NCBI GenBank assembly: GCA_021373185.1
Contig: JAJFTF010000041.1
Location: 1-64,000, forward strand
Direction: 5' to 3'
Length of the DNA stretch: 64,000 nt
Source: Betaproteobacteria bacterium
GTDB lineage: Bacteria; Pseudomonadota; Gammaproteobacteria; Burkholderiales; Sulfuricellaceae
Below the pieces are notes generated by a model that was given only the letters and a program-made list of their open reading frames with translations, was not told where the DNA came from and searched no databases. Position numbers and translations under genes: made by a program. Within the stretch, counting starts at the first letter, position 1; every line of letters begins with the position of its first letter. Shown piece after piece: positions 46,589 to 55,987 of this stretch.

Positions 46589-47149
46589 ATGAAAACCGCT
46601 CAGGAAGTCCGTCCAGGCAACGTAATCATGGTCGGTAAAGATCCCATGGTCGTTCTCAAGGCCGATTACACCAAGTCCGGCCGCAACGCCTCCGTGGTCA
46701 AAATGAAAATGAAAAATCTGCTTACCGATTCGGCCAGCGAGGCCGTTTACCGCGCAGACGATAAGTTCGAAGTGGTGTTGCTTGAGCGCAAGGAAGTAAC
46801 CTATTCATATTTTGCTGATCCGATGTACGTTTTCATGGACGCAGATTACAACCAGTATGAAGTCGAGCAGGAAAACCTTGGTGACGCGATTAACTACATC
46901 GAGGAAAACATGCCTTGCGAAGTGGTTTTTTATCAGGATAAGGCTATTTCCGTTGAACTGCCGACGACGGTTGTTCGTGAAATTGTCTACACGGAACCCG
47001 CCGTTCGTGGCGACTCTTCCGGCAAGGTGATGAAACCGGCGAAGGTTGCCAGCGGCTTCGAGTTGCCGGTCGCTTTATTTTGCGAAATTGGCGACAAGAT
47101 CGAGATTGATACCCGAACGGGTGAGTTTAAGCGCCGTATCGCGGCGTGA
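46589..47149 (+). CDS. efp: Elongation factor P
   Basis: A 186-residue factor that relieves ribosome stalling at polyproline. It has three beta-barrel domains. The loop KSGRNAS puts an arginine at position 32, the residue modified by EarP, rather than the lysine used by the EpmA system. This matches the adjacent earP gene. A clear terminator hairpin follows. Confidence 0.97.
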   Translation: MKTAQEVRPGNVIMVGKDPMVVLKADYTKSGRNASVVKMKMKNLLTDSASEAVYRADDKFEVVLLERKEVTYSYFADPMYVFMDADYNQYEVEQENLGDAINYIEENMPCEVVFYQDKAISVELPTTVVREIVYTEPAVRGDSSGKVMKPAKVASGFELPVALFCEIGDKIEIDTRTGEFKRRIAA

Positions 47150-47174
47150 GTCCTGAAGTAATCTGCAACAAGAA

Positions 47175-47197
47175 AAAGGGGCGTTGACCGCCCCTTT
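47175..47197. terminator. Terminator between convergent efp and topA
   Basis: AAAGGGGCG (47175-47183) pairs exactly with CGCCCCTTT (47189-47197) around a TTGAC loop, followed by TATTCTTTT. The A/T ends allow use from both directions. It separates efp from topA, which ends at 47227 on the other strand. Confidence 0.88.
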
Positions 47198-47226
47198 ATT
47201 CTTTTACGCGCCCAGCAAATCCCGGG

Positions 47227-49509
47227 TTATTCTTCGGGCGTGGCAATCTGTTCGGCAAATCCACACTCTTTTTGCGGGCAGACTTTTTCCGTGCCCCGAC
47301 GCTTTGTTGTCTTGATAGTCAGTACCGGCCAGCCGCATTTCGGGCAAGGCTCGGCAATCGGCGGATTCCAGACCGCATACTTGCAATCCGGGTAAGTGTT
47401 ACAGGAATAGAACATCTTGCCATAGCGGCTTTTGCGCTCAATCAGGCTGCCCTTTTTGCACTCCGGGCAGGTTACGCCGGAATCTCTGGGTTTTTCCAGG
47501 GGCTCGAGGAATTTGCACTTGGGGTAGGCGGAGCAACCGATGAACTTGCCGTATTGGCCTGATTTAACATGCAATGGGCTGTCACATTTTGGGCACGTCC
47601 GCCCTTCCACTACCACGGGTTCATCGGGAGTAACTTCACCATCCATGCTGCGCGTGTAATCGCATTCAGGGTAGCCGCTGCAGCCAACGAATTTGCCGCG
47701 TTTGCCAAGCCGAACCGATAGCGGTTTGCTGCATTTCGGGCAAGCCTCGTCGAGCTGCTCGTGAGTAAGATCCTTGCGTTCGATATTCTTTTTTTCCTCG
47801 ATCTGCTTGCTAAAACCTTTCCAGAAGTCTTCCAGTACCGGCACCCATTCCTTTGCGCCGTTGGCGATGACATCGAGCTGGTCTTCCAGTTTCGCCGTAA
47901 AGTCGTAGTCGACATAGCGCGTGAAGTGCTCGGTCAGGAACTTGTTGACGACGGTGCCGACATCGGTGGAGAAAAACCGTTTCTTGTCGAGCAGTACATA
48001 TTCGCGTGCTTGCAGCGTAGAAATAATGCTCGCGTAAGTCGAGGGGCGTCCGATGCCATGTTCTTCCAGCGACTTGACCAGGCTGGCCTCGGTGTAGCGC
48101 GGCGGCGGCTGGGTGAAATGCTGTTCGCCGTACAGTTTGTCCAGAGGAAGCTGATCGCCGGTTTCCAGCGGGGGAAGCTTGCTTTCGCCCTCCTCTTCCT
48201 GATCGTCCTCGCTTTCCAGATAGACCGCGATAAACCCGGGAAAAACCAGAGTCTGGCCACTGGCGCGGAATAGCGTGGCGTCGTCAGCTACGGCAAGATC
48301 CAGGCTGACGGTGTCGAATTTGGCCGGGCCCATCTGGCTGGCCAAGGTGCGCTTCCAGATCATTTCATAGAGTTTGATCTGATCGGCGGACAGGAACGCT
48401 CGCACGCTATCCGGGGTGCGCAGGATCGAGGTCGGGCGAATCGCTTCATGCGCTTCCTGCGCGTTCTTTGATTTGTTCTTGTACTGAACCGGGGCTTTTG
48501 GCAGGTAGTCCGGGTCGAATTTGGCGCTGATGTAATCCCGGATTTCAGCGACCGCTTCGTTGGCGAGGTTGACGGAGTCGGTTCGCATGTAAGTGATCAA
48601 GCCTACGGCACCACCGCCGGTGTCTACCCCTTCATAAAGCTGCTGAGCGATGCGCATGGCGCGGTCGGTGGTGAAGCCGAGCTTACGCACCGCCTCCTGT
48701 TGCAGCGTGGAGGTGGTAAAGGGAGCCGATGGCTGACGCTGCTTGCGCTTCTTGTCGACCTTGACGACCGTCGCCTGTTTGCCGGAGTTTTCGGACAGGT
48801 ACTGGATGATGCCGGCCTGAGCAGCCTCTGTGCCAATACTGAATTGATCCAGTTTTTCTCCCTTGTGCTGGAACAGCTTGGCAGAGAACTTTTGTTTGGA
48901 CTTATGAGTATCGAAATGGATACTCCAGTATTCCTGCGAGACAAAAGCATTGATCTCGGCCTCGCGCTCGCAAATCAGCCTCAGCGCCGGGCTTTGCACC
49001 CTGCCGGCGGACAGGCCACGGCGGATTTTGCGCCATAGTAGCGGCGAAAGATTGAAGCCAACCAGGTAATCAAGCGCTCTTCTTGCTTGCTGGGCATTGA
49101 CCAGCGGCATGAGGATGTCGCGCGGATTGGCGACGGCAGCCTGCACGGCGGATTCGGTGATTTCGTAGAAAACCACGCGTTTTACATTTTTCTTGGCGAG
49201 CAGTTTCTTGGACTTGAGCAACTCGGTGAGATGCCATGCAATCGCTTCGCCTTCGCGATCCGGGTCAGTTGCCAGATAGACGTTATCGGCGAGCTTGACC
49301 GCTTTGATGATGGCGTCAACGTGCTTGGCGTTGCGCTCGATCAACTGGTACTTCATCTTGAAGTCGTTTTCGGTATCCACCGCCCCCTGTTTCGGAACCA
49401 AGTCGCGCACGTGGCCGTAGGAGGCAAGAATCTCAAAATCCTTGCCAAGATATTTTTTTAGCGTCTTGGCTTTGGAGGGGGATTCGACGATCAGTAAGCT
49501 GGAGGACAT
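47227..49509 (-). CDS. topA: DNA topoisomerase I
   Basis: A 760-residue type IA topoisomerase that relaxes negative supercoils. The TOPRIM domain begins SLLIVESPSKAKTLKKYLG. The catalytic tyrosine is in GLITYMRTDS. Four C-terminal zinc-ribbon modules with CxxC pairs (CPKC, CPKC, CPEC, CPKC) end the protein. The ATG at 49509 is chosen; the longer frame would start with TTG at 49521. It lies near the convergent efp terminator. Confidence 0.97.
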   Translation of the reverse strand: MSSSLLIVESPSKAKTLKKYLGKDFEILASYGHVRDLVPKQGAVDTENDFKMKYQLIERNAKHVDAIIKAVKLADNVYLATDPDREGEAIAWHLTELLKSKKLLAKKNVKRVVFYEITESAVQAAVANPRDILMPLVNAQQARRALDYLVGFNLSPLLWRKIRRGLSAGRVQSPALRLICEREAEINAFVSQEYWSIHFDTHKSKQKFSAKLFQHKGEKLDQFSIGTEAAQAGIIQYLSENSGKQATVVKVDKKRKQRQPSAPFTTSTLQQEAVRKLGFTTDRAMRIAQQLYEGVDTGGGAVGLITYMRTDSVNLANEAVAEIRDYISAKFDPDYLPKAPVQYKNKSKNAQEAHEAIRPTSILRTPDSVRAFLSADQIKLYEMIWKRTLASQMGPAKFDTVSLDLAVADDATLFRASGQTLVFPGFIAVYLESEDDQEEEGESKLPPLETGDQLPLDKLYGEQHFTQPPPRYTEASLVKSLEEHGIGRPSTYASIISTLQAREYVLLDKKRFFSTDVGTVVNKFLTEHFTRYVDYDFTAKLEDQLDVIANGAKEWVPVLEDFWKGFSKQIEEKKNIERKDLTHEQLDEACPKCSKPLSVRLGKRGKFVGCSGYPECDYTRSMDGEVTPDEPVVVEGRTCPKCDSPLHVKSGQYGKFIGCSAYPKCKFLEPLEKPRDSGVTCPECKKGSLIERKSRYGKMFYSCNTYPDCKYAVWNPPIAEPCPKCGWPVLTIKTTKRRGTEKVCPQKECGFAEQIATPEE

Positions 49510-49590
49510 GCGCTCTCGCAAAGGTTAGGGTGGGTGTGAGCGCGGATGATAATGAAGAACCGCCTAGATTGACAAGCGCCTTTTGCTTGG

Positions 49591-50049
49591 TTAATGCATG
49601 GTCGGCTGTGCGTCACCGAACAGCAGATCCTCGATGAACATGAAATCGCTCGCCAACCCTTGGCTGGACAATACCATCAGAACGGTCCATTTGACCTGTT
49701 CGAGGGAAACGCCGTGTTCGTTGAGCGCCATAATCCGGTCGATAACCTGTTCCCGCTGCACCGGGTTGAGAATGCCGGACGATTCGAGAAACAGCAGGAA
49801 ACCATGCGGTTCCGAACCGATCTTCTCGCTTTCCTCTTTGGAATAAAGCCGGTGCGCACGCGAAGCAGTCAGGCCGGGTGGCGGAACTTGCTGCGCCAAC
49901 TTCTCCAGGCCGTTGACCCATGTCATGGCCTGGTTTATTTCATCGCGTCCGAAGCCTGCCGCACTGAGCTCTTTGGTCAGCGTTCCCTTGTCGGGATAAG
50001 CATTGACCTCAAAATAATTTTCGAAAAGATAGACGAGAATATCGAACAT
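49591..50049 (-). CDS. smg: Smg family protein (DUF494)
   Basis: A 152-residue protein of the Smg/DUF494 family, starting MFDILVYLFENYFEVNAYPD. The family usually sits between dprA and topA in beta- and gammaproteobacteria, exactly as here. Its biochemical function is not established. No catalytic motif is visible; the protein is acidic and mostly helical. Confidence 0.93.
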   Translation of the reverse strand: MFDILVYLFENYFEVNAYPDKGTLTKELSAAGFGRDEINQAMTWVNGLEKLAQQVPPPGLTASRAHRLYSKEESEKIGSEPHGFLLFLESSGILNPVQREQVIDRIMALNEHGVSLEQVKWTVLMVLSSQGLASDFMFIEDLLFGDAQPTMH

Positions 50050-50083
50050 TGTATTTGCTTCAATTCGGTGGCTGAAAGGAAAT

Positions 50084-51184
50084 TCAGCGGGGTTGAATGA
50101 TCTGCTGGAAAAGCCCGCCGGGCAAACTGGCGATTCGACCTTCCAACTCCAGTTGCAACAGCATGGCGCAAACAGTATCGCTCGTCAAGCCACTGCGCGA
50201 GGTCAACCTGTCGATGCCGGCAGGGTCAAATCCCAAGGCATCCAGGAGGGGCTGGAAGTCGTTTTCCGGCTCCCGTGCCGTTTTTGCCGGCACGAAAGTT
50301 TGCGGCGATATCCATTTCAATTCGTCCTGGATGTCATTGGCGCACTCGACCAATTTTGCACCCTGCTTGATCAGGGCGTGGCACCCCTTGGAAACGGGGG
50401 AATGAATCGATCCGGGAATGGCAAAAACCTCTCTGCCCTGCTCCGCCGCCAAGCGTGCGGTGATGAGGGAGCCGCTGCGGATGGCCGCTTCGACAACCAG
50501 ACAGCCTAGCGCCAGGCCGCAAATGATTCGATTGCGGCGCGGGAAATTATGCGCCTTGCCTTGGGTGCCCAGAGGAAATTCGGAGATCAGGACGCCATGC
50601 TGAGCCAGTTCGTGGGCCAGGATATGGTTGCTGGATGGATAAACGATATCCAGGCCCGTTCCAACCACGGCAATGCTGCTGGCCATGCCGCCCAGTCCGC
50701 CTCGGTGGGCGGCGGCATCGATGCCCGATGCCAGTCCGCTGACAATGCATAGTCCGTTGTCGCTCAGGTTTCTGGAAAAAGACTCGGCATTGGTCAGCCC
50801 TTGTGGTGTTGCGTTGCGGCTGCCGACTACCGCCAGTGACGGTCGGTTCAGAAGTTCGCGCCGTCCTTTGACGTAAAGCAGGGGCGGCGGGTCGGGTATT
50901 TGCAGTAAGGTTTGGGGATAATCGACGTCGGCCAAAGTGATGACATGATTTGCCGGGTCATCCAGCCATGCGATGAGCGACGATAGCACATCTCGATCCA
51001 CTCCGCGCCGGATGTGGTCGGCGATATTCTTGTCGACAGTATCGGCTAGGCTCGCATAGGACGCAGCGTAAATTTCTTTTGGCCCACCGAACGCGTGTAA
51101 CAGTTTGCGATACGAAACATCGCCCAGGCCGGGGATCAGACTCAGGCCTACCCAGAGGTTAACATCGTCGTTTGACGCACCCAT
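50084..51184 (-). CDS. dprA: DNA-processing protein DprA
   Basis: A 366-residue protein that binds incoming single-stranded DNA and loads RecA in natural transformation. It has an N-terminal SAM/HhH region and a Rossmann-like core with VGSRNATPQGL, SGLASGIDAAAH and NFPRRNRIICGL. A C-terminal winged-helix (DML1-like) domain follows. Its presence fits, but does not prove, competence. Confidence 0.96.
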   Translation of the reverse strand: MGASNDDVNLWVGLSLIPGLGDVSYRKLLHAFGGPKEIYAASYASLADTVDKNIADHIRRGVDRDVLSSLIAWLDDPANHVITLADVDYPQTLLQIPDPPPLLYVKGRRELLNRPSLAVVGSRNATPQGLTNAESFSRNLSDNGLCIVSGLASGIDAAAHRGGLGGMASSIAVVGTGLDIVYPSSNHILAHELAQHGVLISEFPLGTQGKAHNFPRRNRIICGLALGCLVVEAAIRSGSLITARLAAEQGREVFAIPGSIHSPVSKGCHALIKQGAKLVECANDIQDELKWISPQTFVPAKTAREPENDFQPLLDALGFDPAGIDRLTSRSGLTSDTVCAMLLQLELEGRIASLPGGLFQQIIQPR

Positions 51185-51209
51185 TGGATAAACGGATTAA
51201 AAGCGGATA

Positions 51210-52244
51210 TCAGGGCGTGCGCACATCGTCCAGCACGTGCACCGGGCCCTCGCTTTGCATCACCAGCGCGTAGGACAGCTTGTCGAAGACGCGGAAGACA
51301 AATGCCAAGCCGTTGCGTTCGTCCGGGAGCTTGATGGTTTTTGCTGAAGTTTCATCGTGCGCGGCAGGAGCGACATTTTTCCCGTGACGGTAAATCGCCA
51401 GCACATGGCCGATTTCGAGGCCATCACGTGTGCCCTTGTTCAGGGTGACGATCGCGCCTTTGCCGACTTCGGCAACGCCACCGTAAGCCGAAATAATCCG
51501 ACCGTAAATGGTTTTTTCCGGGGCGTGGGGCGCATAAGCGCGAGACACATTTTCTTTCGCCTCTACCAACCGGTCGCCGATATTGATTTCCAGAACGGAT
51601 TTGGTAATGCTGATGGTTGCCGGCTCGCCGAATCGGGTAATTTTGGCGTCACCCAGGTAGACGGCTTCAAATCCGAGAGTCTCTTCCGTATCGGGGTCAA
51701 CCAGCGCTTTACCCGGCCGGTAAATATGCCAGTGCAACGCGCCGCCCTCTACAACGGATTGCACATAAGCGGAGTTGCCCGCACCCATAATAACGCGGCT
51801 TTCCTCGGTACCAACGATATAAGGCGTTTTTTCGAGTTCGCCCTCGGCAATAATCATGGGTTGACTGAGGAACGGCTCAATAGCGGTCGGCGGAATGCTG
51901 GATATGGCGCTCGATTCGGTTGCTTCGGCACGGACGTATGGGCTTCGCTTAACGGTTTCCAGCCCTTTGACCAGGCGCAACTCGGGAGAGCCGCTGGTCG
52001 TATCCAGAACAATCATATCGCCCGGATAAATCAAGTGCGGGTTCTTGATCTGTTGCGCGTTCATTTTCCAGATTTCCGGCCAGCGCCAGGGCTGCTTGAG
52101 GAATTTACCCGCAATGCCCCAAAGCGTGTCGCCCTTGATGACTACATAATGGTCGGGTGGGTTGTCTTGTAGTGCGATATCGGCTGCCGTGGATAGCGAA
52201 CTTAAGCCGAAAAGCAAAATCAGAGCTAAAATAGGCTTTTTCAT
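51210..52244 (-). CDS. Exported LysM-domain protein
   Basis: A 344-residue protein with a signal peptide ending near A20 (STAA-D). One LysM peptidoglycan-binding domain spans about residues 32-82 (YVVIKGDTLWGIAGKFL...NPHLIYPGDMIVL). The remaining 250 residues have no recognised enzymatic motif. The family commonly sits beside dprA, divergent from def, and this gene has that position. A cell-envelope role is likely; the exact function is unknown. Confidence 0.88.
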   Translation of the reverse strand: MKKPILALILLFGLSSLSTAADIALQDNPPDHYVVIKGDTLWGIAGKFLKQPWRWPEIWKMNAQQIKNPHLIYPGDMIVLDTTSGSPELRLVKGLETVKRSPYVRAEATESSAISSIPPTAIEPFLSQPMIIAEGELEKTPYIVGTEESRVIMGAGNSAYVQSVVEGGALHWHIYRPGKALVDPDTEETLGFEAVYLGDAKITRFGEPATISITKSVLEINIGDRLVEAKENVSRAYAPHAPEKTIYGRIISAYGGVAEVGKGAIVTLNKGTRDGLEIGHVLAIYRHGKNVAPAAHDETSAKTIKLPDERNGLAFVFRVFDKLSYALVMQSEGPVHVLDDVRTP

Positions 52245-52360
52245 GAACGGCCTCGAAGGATGGATTGTTCCTGATCGGCATTAGCGGAAAGCGACAATCC
52301 TTGACGAATGCAGGGGTTGTGTTGAATTTTGCATGTAATTAATTAAACAAGCAAGCATTT

Positions 52361-52864
52361 ATGGCCATTTTACATATCCTGCATTACCCTGATGAGCGGC
52401 TGCATACCGTAGCGGCTCCGGTTATCGAAGTAGATGAAAAAATCCGGCGGCTGGCGGCTGATATGGCGGAAACCATGTATGCCGCTCCCGGCATCGGACT
52501 CGCGGCAACCCAGGTAGACGTGCACCAGCAGGTTATCGTGGTGGATATTTCCGAGGAACGTAATTGCCTGCATGTCTTAATCAACCCGGAAATCATGGCC
52601 AGCGACGGGAAAGAAGAGCATGAGGAAGGCTGTCTCTCCGTTCCGGGGATTTACGAAACGGTCACGCGCGCAGAGCGTGTCACGGTGCGCGCTCTGAATG
52701 TCGATGGAAAATCTTTTACGCTGAAAGCCGAGGGGTTGCTGGCGATCTGCATTCAGCATGAGATCGATCATCTGAAGGGCAAGGTTTTCGTGGAATACCT
52801 GTCGCGTCTGAAACAGACGCGCATTCGGAATAAAATGAAAAAGCTGATGCGCGAAACCCTGTGA
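52361..52864 (+). CDS. def: Peptide deformylase
   Basis: A 167-residue Fe(II) enzyme that removes the formyl group from new proteins. All three motifs are present: [16 protein letters not shown] and HEIDH. The stop shares one base with the ATG of fmt, so the two formyl-cycle genes are coupled. Confidence 0.98.
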   Translation: MAILHILHYPDERLHTVAAPVIEVDEKIRRLAADMAETMYAAPGIGLAATQVDVHQQVIVVDISEERNCLHVLINPEIMASDGKEEHEEGCLSVPGIYETVTRAERVTVRALNVDGKSFTLKAEGLLAICIQHEIDHLKGKVFVEYLSRLKQTRIRNKMKKLMRETL

Positions 52865-53793
52865 TGAGATTGATTTTTGCCGGCACGCCGGAGTTTGCGG
52901 CAGCCGCCTTGGCGGCGTTGATTGATGCGGGGCATGAAGTTGCCCTGGTGCTAACGCAGCCTGATCGCCCTGCCGGGCGCGGCATGAAGCTGTTGCCAAG
53001 CCCGGTTAAGCAACTGGCCTTGCAGCACGGGTTGATCGTGCTGCAGCCGGCGACGCTGAAAGACGTGGAAATCCAGGCGCAACTTGCTGCCGTTAATGCC
53101 GACGCGATGATTGTTGCCGCCTACGGCTTGTTGCTGCCGCTGGACGTGCTGACTATCCCCCGCTTTGGCTGTTTGAATATCCACGCTTCGTTGCTACCGC
53201 GCTGGCGTGGTGCTGCGCCGATCCAGCGGGCGATTCTGGCGGGCGACCCTGAAACCGGCATCACCATCATGCAGATGAACCGCGGGCTGGATACCGGTGC
53301 CATGTTACTGCGCATGGCGCTGCCGATTGCCGTGCAGGACACGGCGGAAACATTGCACGACAAGCTGTCCGGCCTTGGTGCGACCGCCATTATTGCCGCG
53401 CTACAGCAGATGGCGTGCGGCGCATTGCATGGTCAGCCGCAAGACGACAGCATGGCGACCTATGCGGCCAAACTGACGAAAGTCGAGGGCCTGCTGGACT
53501 GGCGTAAAAGCGCCACCGAACTTGTTCGCGCCGTACGAGCCTATAATCCGTTTCCAGTGGCTCAGGCACGATTCCAGGGTGAAACCTGGCGCATCTGGCA
53601 GGCGAACACGATAGACCGGAATAGCGGTTCGCCCGGAGAAATCCTTCAAGCGGACAAGGCGGGCATCTTGGTCGGTTGCGGCGAGGGCGCCCTGCTGTTG
53701 ACCGAAATCCAGAAGGCGGGCGGCAAGCGGCTGCCTGCAGCAAGTTTCCTGGCGGGAAATCCGCTGAAATCGGGACAAAAATTCGACACTTGA
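52864..53793 (+). CDS. fmt: Methionyl-tRNA formyltransferase
   Basis: A 309-residue enzyme that formylates initiator Met-tRNA. The N-terminal FAGTPEFAAAALAAL, the catalytic region NIHASLLPRWRGAAPIQRAI and the C-terminal OB-fold are present. The ATG at 52864 overlaps the def stop; a GTG one codon upstream is an alternative. A heat-shock-type promoter for htpX overlaps its last codons. Confidence 0.97.
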   Translation: MRLIFAGTPEFAAAALAALIDAGHEVALVLTQPDRPAGRGMKLLPSPVKQLALQHGLIVLQPATLKDVEIQAQLAAVNADAMIVAAYGLLLPLDVLTIPRFGCLNIHASLLPRWRGAAPIQRAILAGDPETGITIMQMNRGLDTGAMLLRMALPIAVQDTAETLHDKLSGLGATAIIAALQQMACGALHGQPQDDSMATYAAKLTKVEGLLDWRKSATELVRAVRAYNPFPVAQARFQGETWRIWQANTIDRNSGSPGEILQADKAGILVGCGEGALLLTEIQKAGGKRLPAASFLAGNPLKSGQKFDT

Positions 53794-53818
53794 ATTCCGG
53801 CAGCTTCGCGCCCATTTC
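53789..53818 (+). promoter_or_regulatory. Putative sigma-32 (heat-shock) promoter of htpX
   Basis: CTTGAA (53789-53794) and GCCCATTTC (53810-53818) are separated by 15 bases. This fits the sigma-32 consensus CTTGAA-N13-17-CCCCATnT closely. It lies about 40 bases before the htpX ATG. HtpX is a known heat-shock protease in E. coli, so sequence and function agree. Confidence 0.65.
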
Positions 53819-53857
53819 AAGGGTGCGATTTTGTAACAGTTAATACGCGAGGGTTTA

Positions 53858-54709
53858 ATGTTAGGAAGCTGGTTCAAGACGACCATATTGATGGCGGCCA
53901 TCGTCGCGCTGTTCGGCATGATCGGCGCCATGCTGGGTGGCGGCACCGGGATGTTGCTGGCGCTGCTTTTTGGCGGGGCGATGAATATCTGGGCGTACTG
54001 GAATTCTGCCGATATGGTGCTGCGGATGTATAACGCGCAGGAAGTGGACGAAAGCAGTGCGCCGCATTTCTACAGCATGATTCGCGATCTGTCGCAACGC
54101 GCCAACCTGCCGATGCCGCGCGTTTACATTATCGATGAAGCACAGCCCAATGCCTTCGCCACCGGACGCAACCCGGAACATGCCGCCGTGGCGGCGACTA
54201 CCGGCATTCTGCAAATGCTTTCCGAGCGCGAGCTGCGCGGCGTGATGGCGCATGAACTGGCTCATGTGCGCCATCGCGATATCCTGATTTCCACCATTTC
54301 GGCGACGATGGCCGGCGCAATTTCGGCCTTGGCGAACTTCGCCATGTTCTTTGGTGGGCGTGGCGAGGATGGTCGCCCGGCCAATCCGATTGCCGGTATT
54401 CTCGTTGCCTTGCTTGCACCACTGGCGGCGGCTTTGATCCAGATGGCGATTTCCCGTTCGCGCGAGTTCGAGGCCGATCGCGGCGGCGCGGAAATCAGCG
54501 GCGAGCCGCGTGCGCTGGCCGATGCGCTGACCAAGATCGAGCGTTTTGCCCAAGGGTTGCCGCTTTCTGCTGCGGAGGCTCACCCTGAAACGGCGCAGAT
54601 GATGATCATCAACCCGCTTTCCGGCGGCGGCTTGAGCGGTCTGTTCAGCACCCACCCCGCCACCAGCGAGCGTGTGGCGCGCCTGATGGCGCTGGCCCAA
54701 GTTCGGTAA
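53858..54709 (+). CDS. htpX: Membrane metalloprotease HtpX
   Basis: A 283-residue M48-family zinc protease of the inner membrane. Two N-terminal membrane helices lie within residues 6-47. The zinc motif [10 protein letters not shown] is near residue 130, and two more helices follow ([19 protein letters not shown] and [18 protein letters not shown]). The third ligand lies in REFEADRGG. It degrades misfolded membrane proteins. A sigma-32-like promoter precedes it. Confidence 0.96.
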   Translation: MLGSWFKTTILMAAIVALFGMIGAMLGGGTGMLLALLFGGAMNIWAYWNSADMVLRMYNAQEVDESSAPHFYSMIRDLSQRANLPMPRVYIIDEAQPNAFATGRNPEHAAVAATTGILQMLSERELRGVMAHELAHVRHRDILISTISATMAGAISALANFAMFFGGRGEDGRPANPIAGILVALLAPLAAALIQMAISRSREFEADRGGAEISGEPRALADALTKIERFAQGLPLSAAEAHPETAQMMIINPLSGGGLSGLFSTHPATSERVARLMALAQVR

Positions 54710-54715
54710 ACCCCC

Positions 54716-55987
54716 TTGATCGAAGCCCAATGCTTGGCCAGCACAGCCGTTTCCCGCGTTTTGTCCGGGCAAAATCTCAACCAGGTACTCAATAGCCTTT
54801 TTTCTCGCAGCCCGGCGTTAACGCCGCAACAACGCGCTGCCGCGCAGGATATGAGCTACGGCACGCTGCGTTTTTATGGGCAATTGCGCGCCATTCTCGA
54901 CCTTCTGATCGAAAAGCCCCTGCAGGATGACACTGTGCGCACGCTCCTGCTGGTGGCGCTCTATCAATTGCATTACAGCCGGGCTGCTGGGCATGCCGTG
55001 GTCGACCACGCCGTCAAATCCGTCGTGACATTGAAAAACCCCTGGGCCAAGGGGTTGGTCAATGCGGTATTGCGCAATTTTCTGCGGAACCGGCCCGCCT
55101 TGCTTGAGCAAGCCGCAGCGAGCGACGAGGGGCGCTACTCTCACCCGCAATGGTGGATCGACAAGCTACGTCGGCAGTATCCGGATCAATGGGCTACGTT
55201 GCTGGAAGTCAATAATCAGCATCCGCCCATGACCTTGAGGGTGAACCGCCGGGTAACTTCCGTCGAGGCGTACCTCGCATTGCTCGCGCAGAAGGACATG
55301 GAAGGCAGAATAATCGGCGAAAGCGCGATTTTGCTGGAGCAGCCGCTCGTGGTCGACAAATTGCCGGGTTTTGCCGATGGTGCCGTGTCGGTGCAGGATG
55401 CCGGCGCACAGTGGGCCGCGCAGTTGCTGGACGTTGCCGCCGGTATGCGGGTATTGGATGCCTGTGCCGCCCCCGGCGGAAAAGCCTCGCACCTGCTGGA
55501 GCTGGCGGACATCGACCTGATCGCGCTGGATAACGATGCCGAGCGGCTGAAAAAGATCGAACAGAATTTCCGCCGGCTCAAGCTTGAGGCGCGCTGCGTC
55601 GCGGGAGATGCGGCAAAACCCGGTGACTGGTGGGACGGCAAGCCGTTCCAGCGGATTCTGGCGGATGTGCCATGCAGCGCGTCGGGTGTGGTTAGGCGCC
55701 ATCCTGACATCAAGTGGCTGCGGCGCGAAGCCGACATCCTTTCGTTTGCCGCACAACAGGCGGAAATTCTGGATGCCCTGTGGCGCATGCTGGATAGAGG
55801 TGGTAAATTGTTGTACGCCACCTGCTCGGTGTTTGCCGAGGAAAATCAGGAGCAAGTCGCCCATTTTCTGGCGCGGCACGAGGATGCCCGATACTTGCCG
55901 CCGCCGTTACCGGAGGCTGAAAATGGGCAATTGATACCCAACCAGCAGCATGATGGGTTCTATTATGGGCTTTTGTATAAATCCTAA
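54716..55987 (+). CDS. rsmB: 16S rRNA m5C967 methyltransferase RsmB
   Basis: A 423-residue enzyme with an N-terminal NusB-like RNA-binding domain and a C-terminal SAM methyltransferase. SAM motif DACAAPGGKASHLLEL, the PCS motif VPCSASGVVRRHPDIKW and the catalytic cysteine in LLYATCSVF are present. The start is TTG at 54716, six bases after the htpX stop; no ATG lies near the family N-terminus. Its end overlaps the next gene. Confidence 0.96.
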   Translation: MIEAQCLASTAVSRVLSGQNLNQVLNSLFSRSPALTPQQRAAAQDMSYGTLRFYGQLRAILDLLIEKPLQDDTVRTLLLVALYQLHYSRAAGHAVVDHAVKSVVTLKNPWAKGLVNAVLRNFLRNRPALLEQAAASDEGRYSHPQWWIDKLRRQYPDQWATLLEVNNQHPPMTLRVNRRVTSVEAYLALLAQKDMEGRIIGESAILLEQPLVVDKLPGFADGAVSVQDAGAQWAAQLLDVAAGMRVLDACAAPGGKASHLLELADIDLIALDNDAERLKKIEQNFRRLKLEARCVAGDAAKPGDWWDGKPFQRILADVPCSASGVVRRHPDIKWLRREADILSFAAQQAEILDALWRMLDRGGKLLYATCSVFAEENQEQVAHFLARHEDARYLPPPLPEAENGQLIPNQQHDGFYYGLLYKS

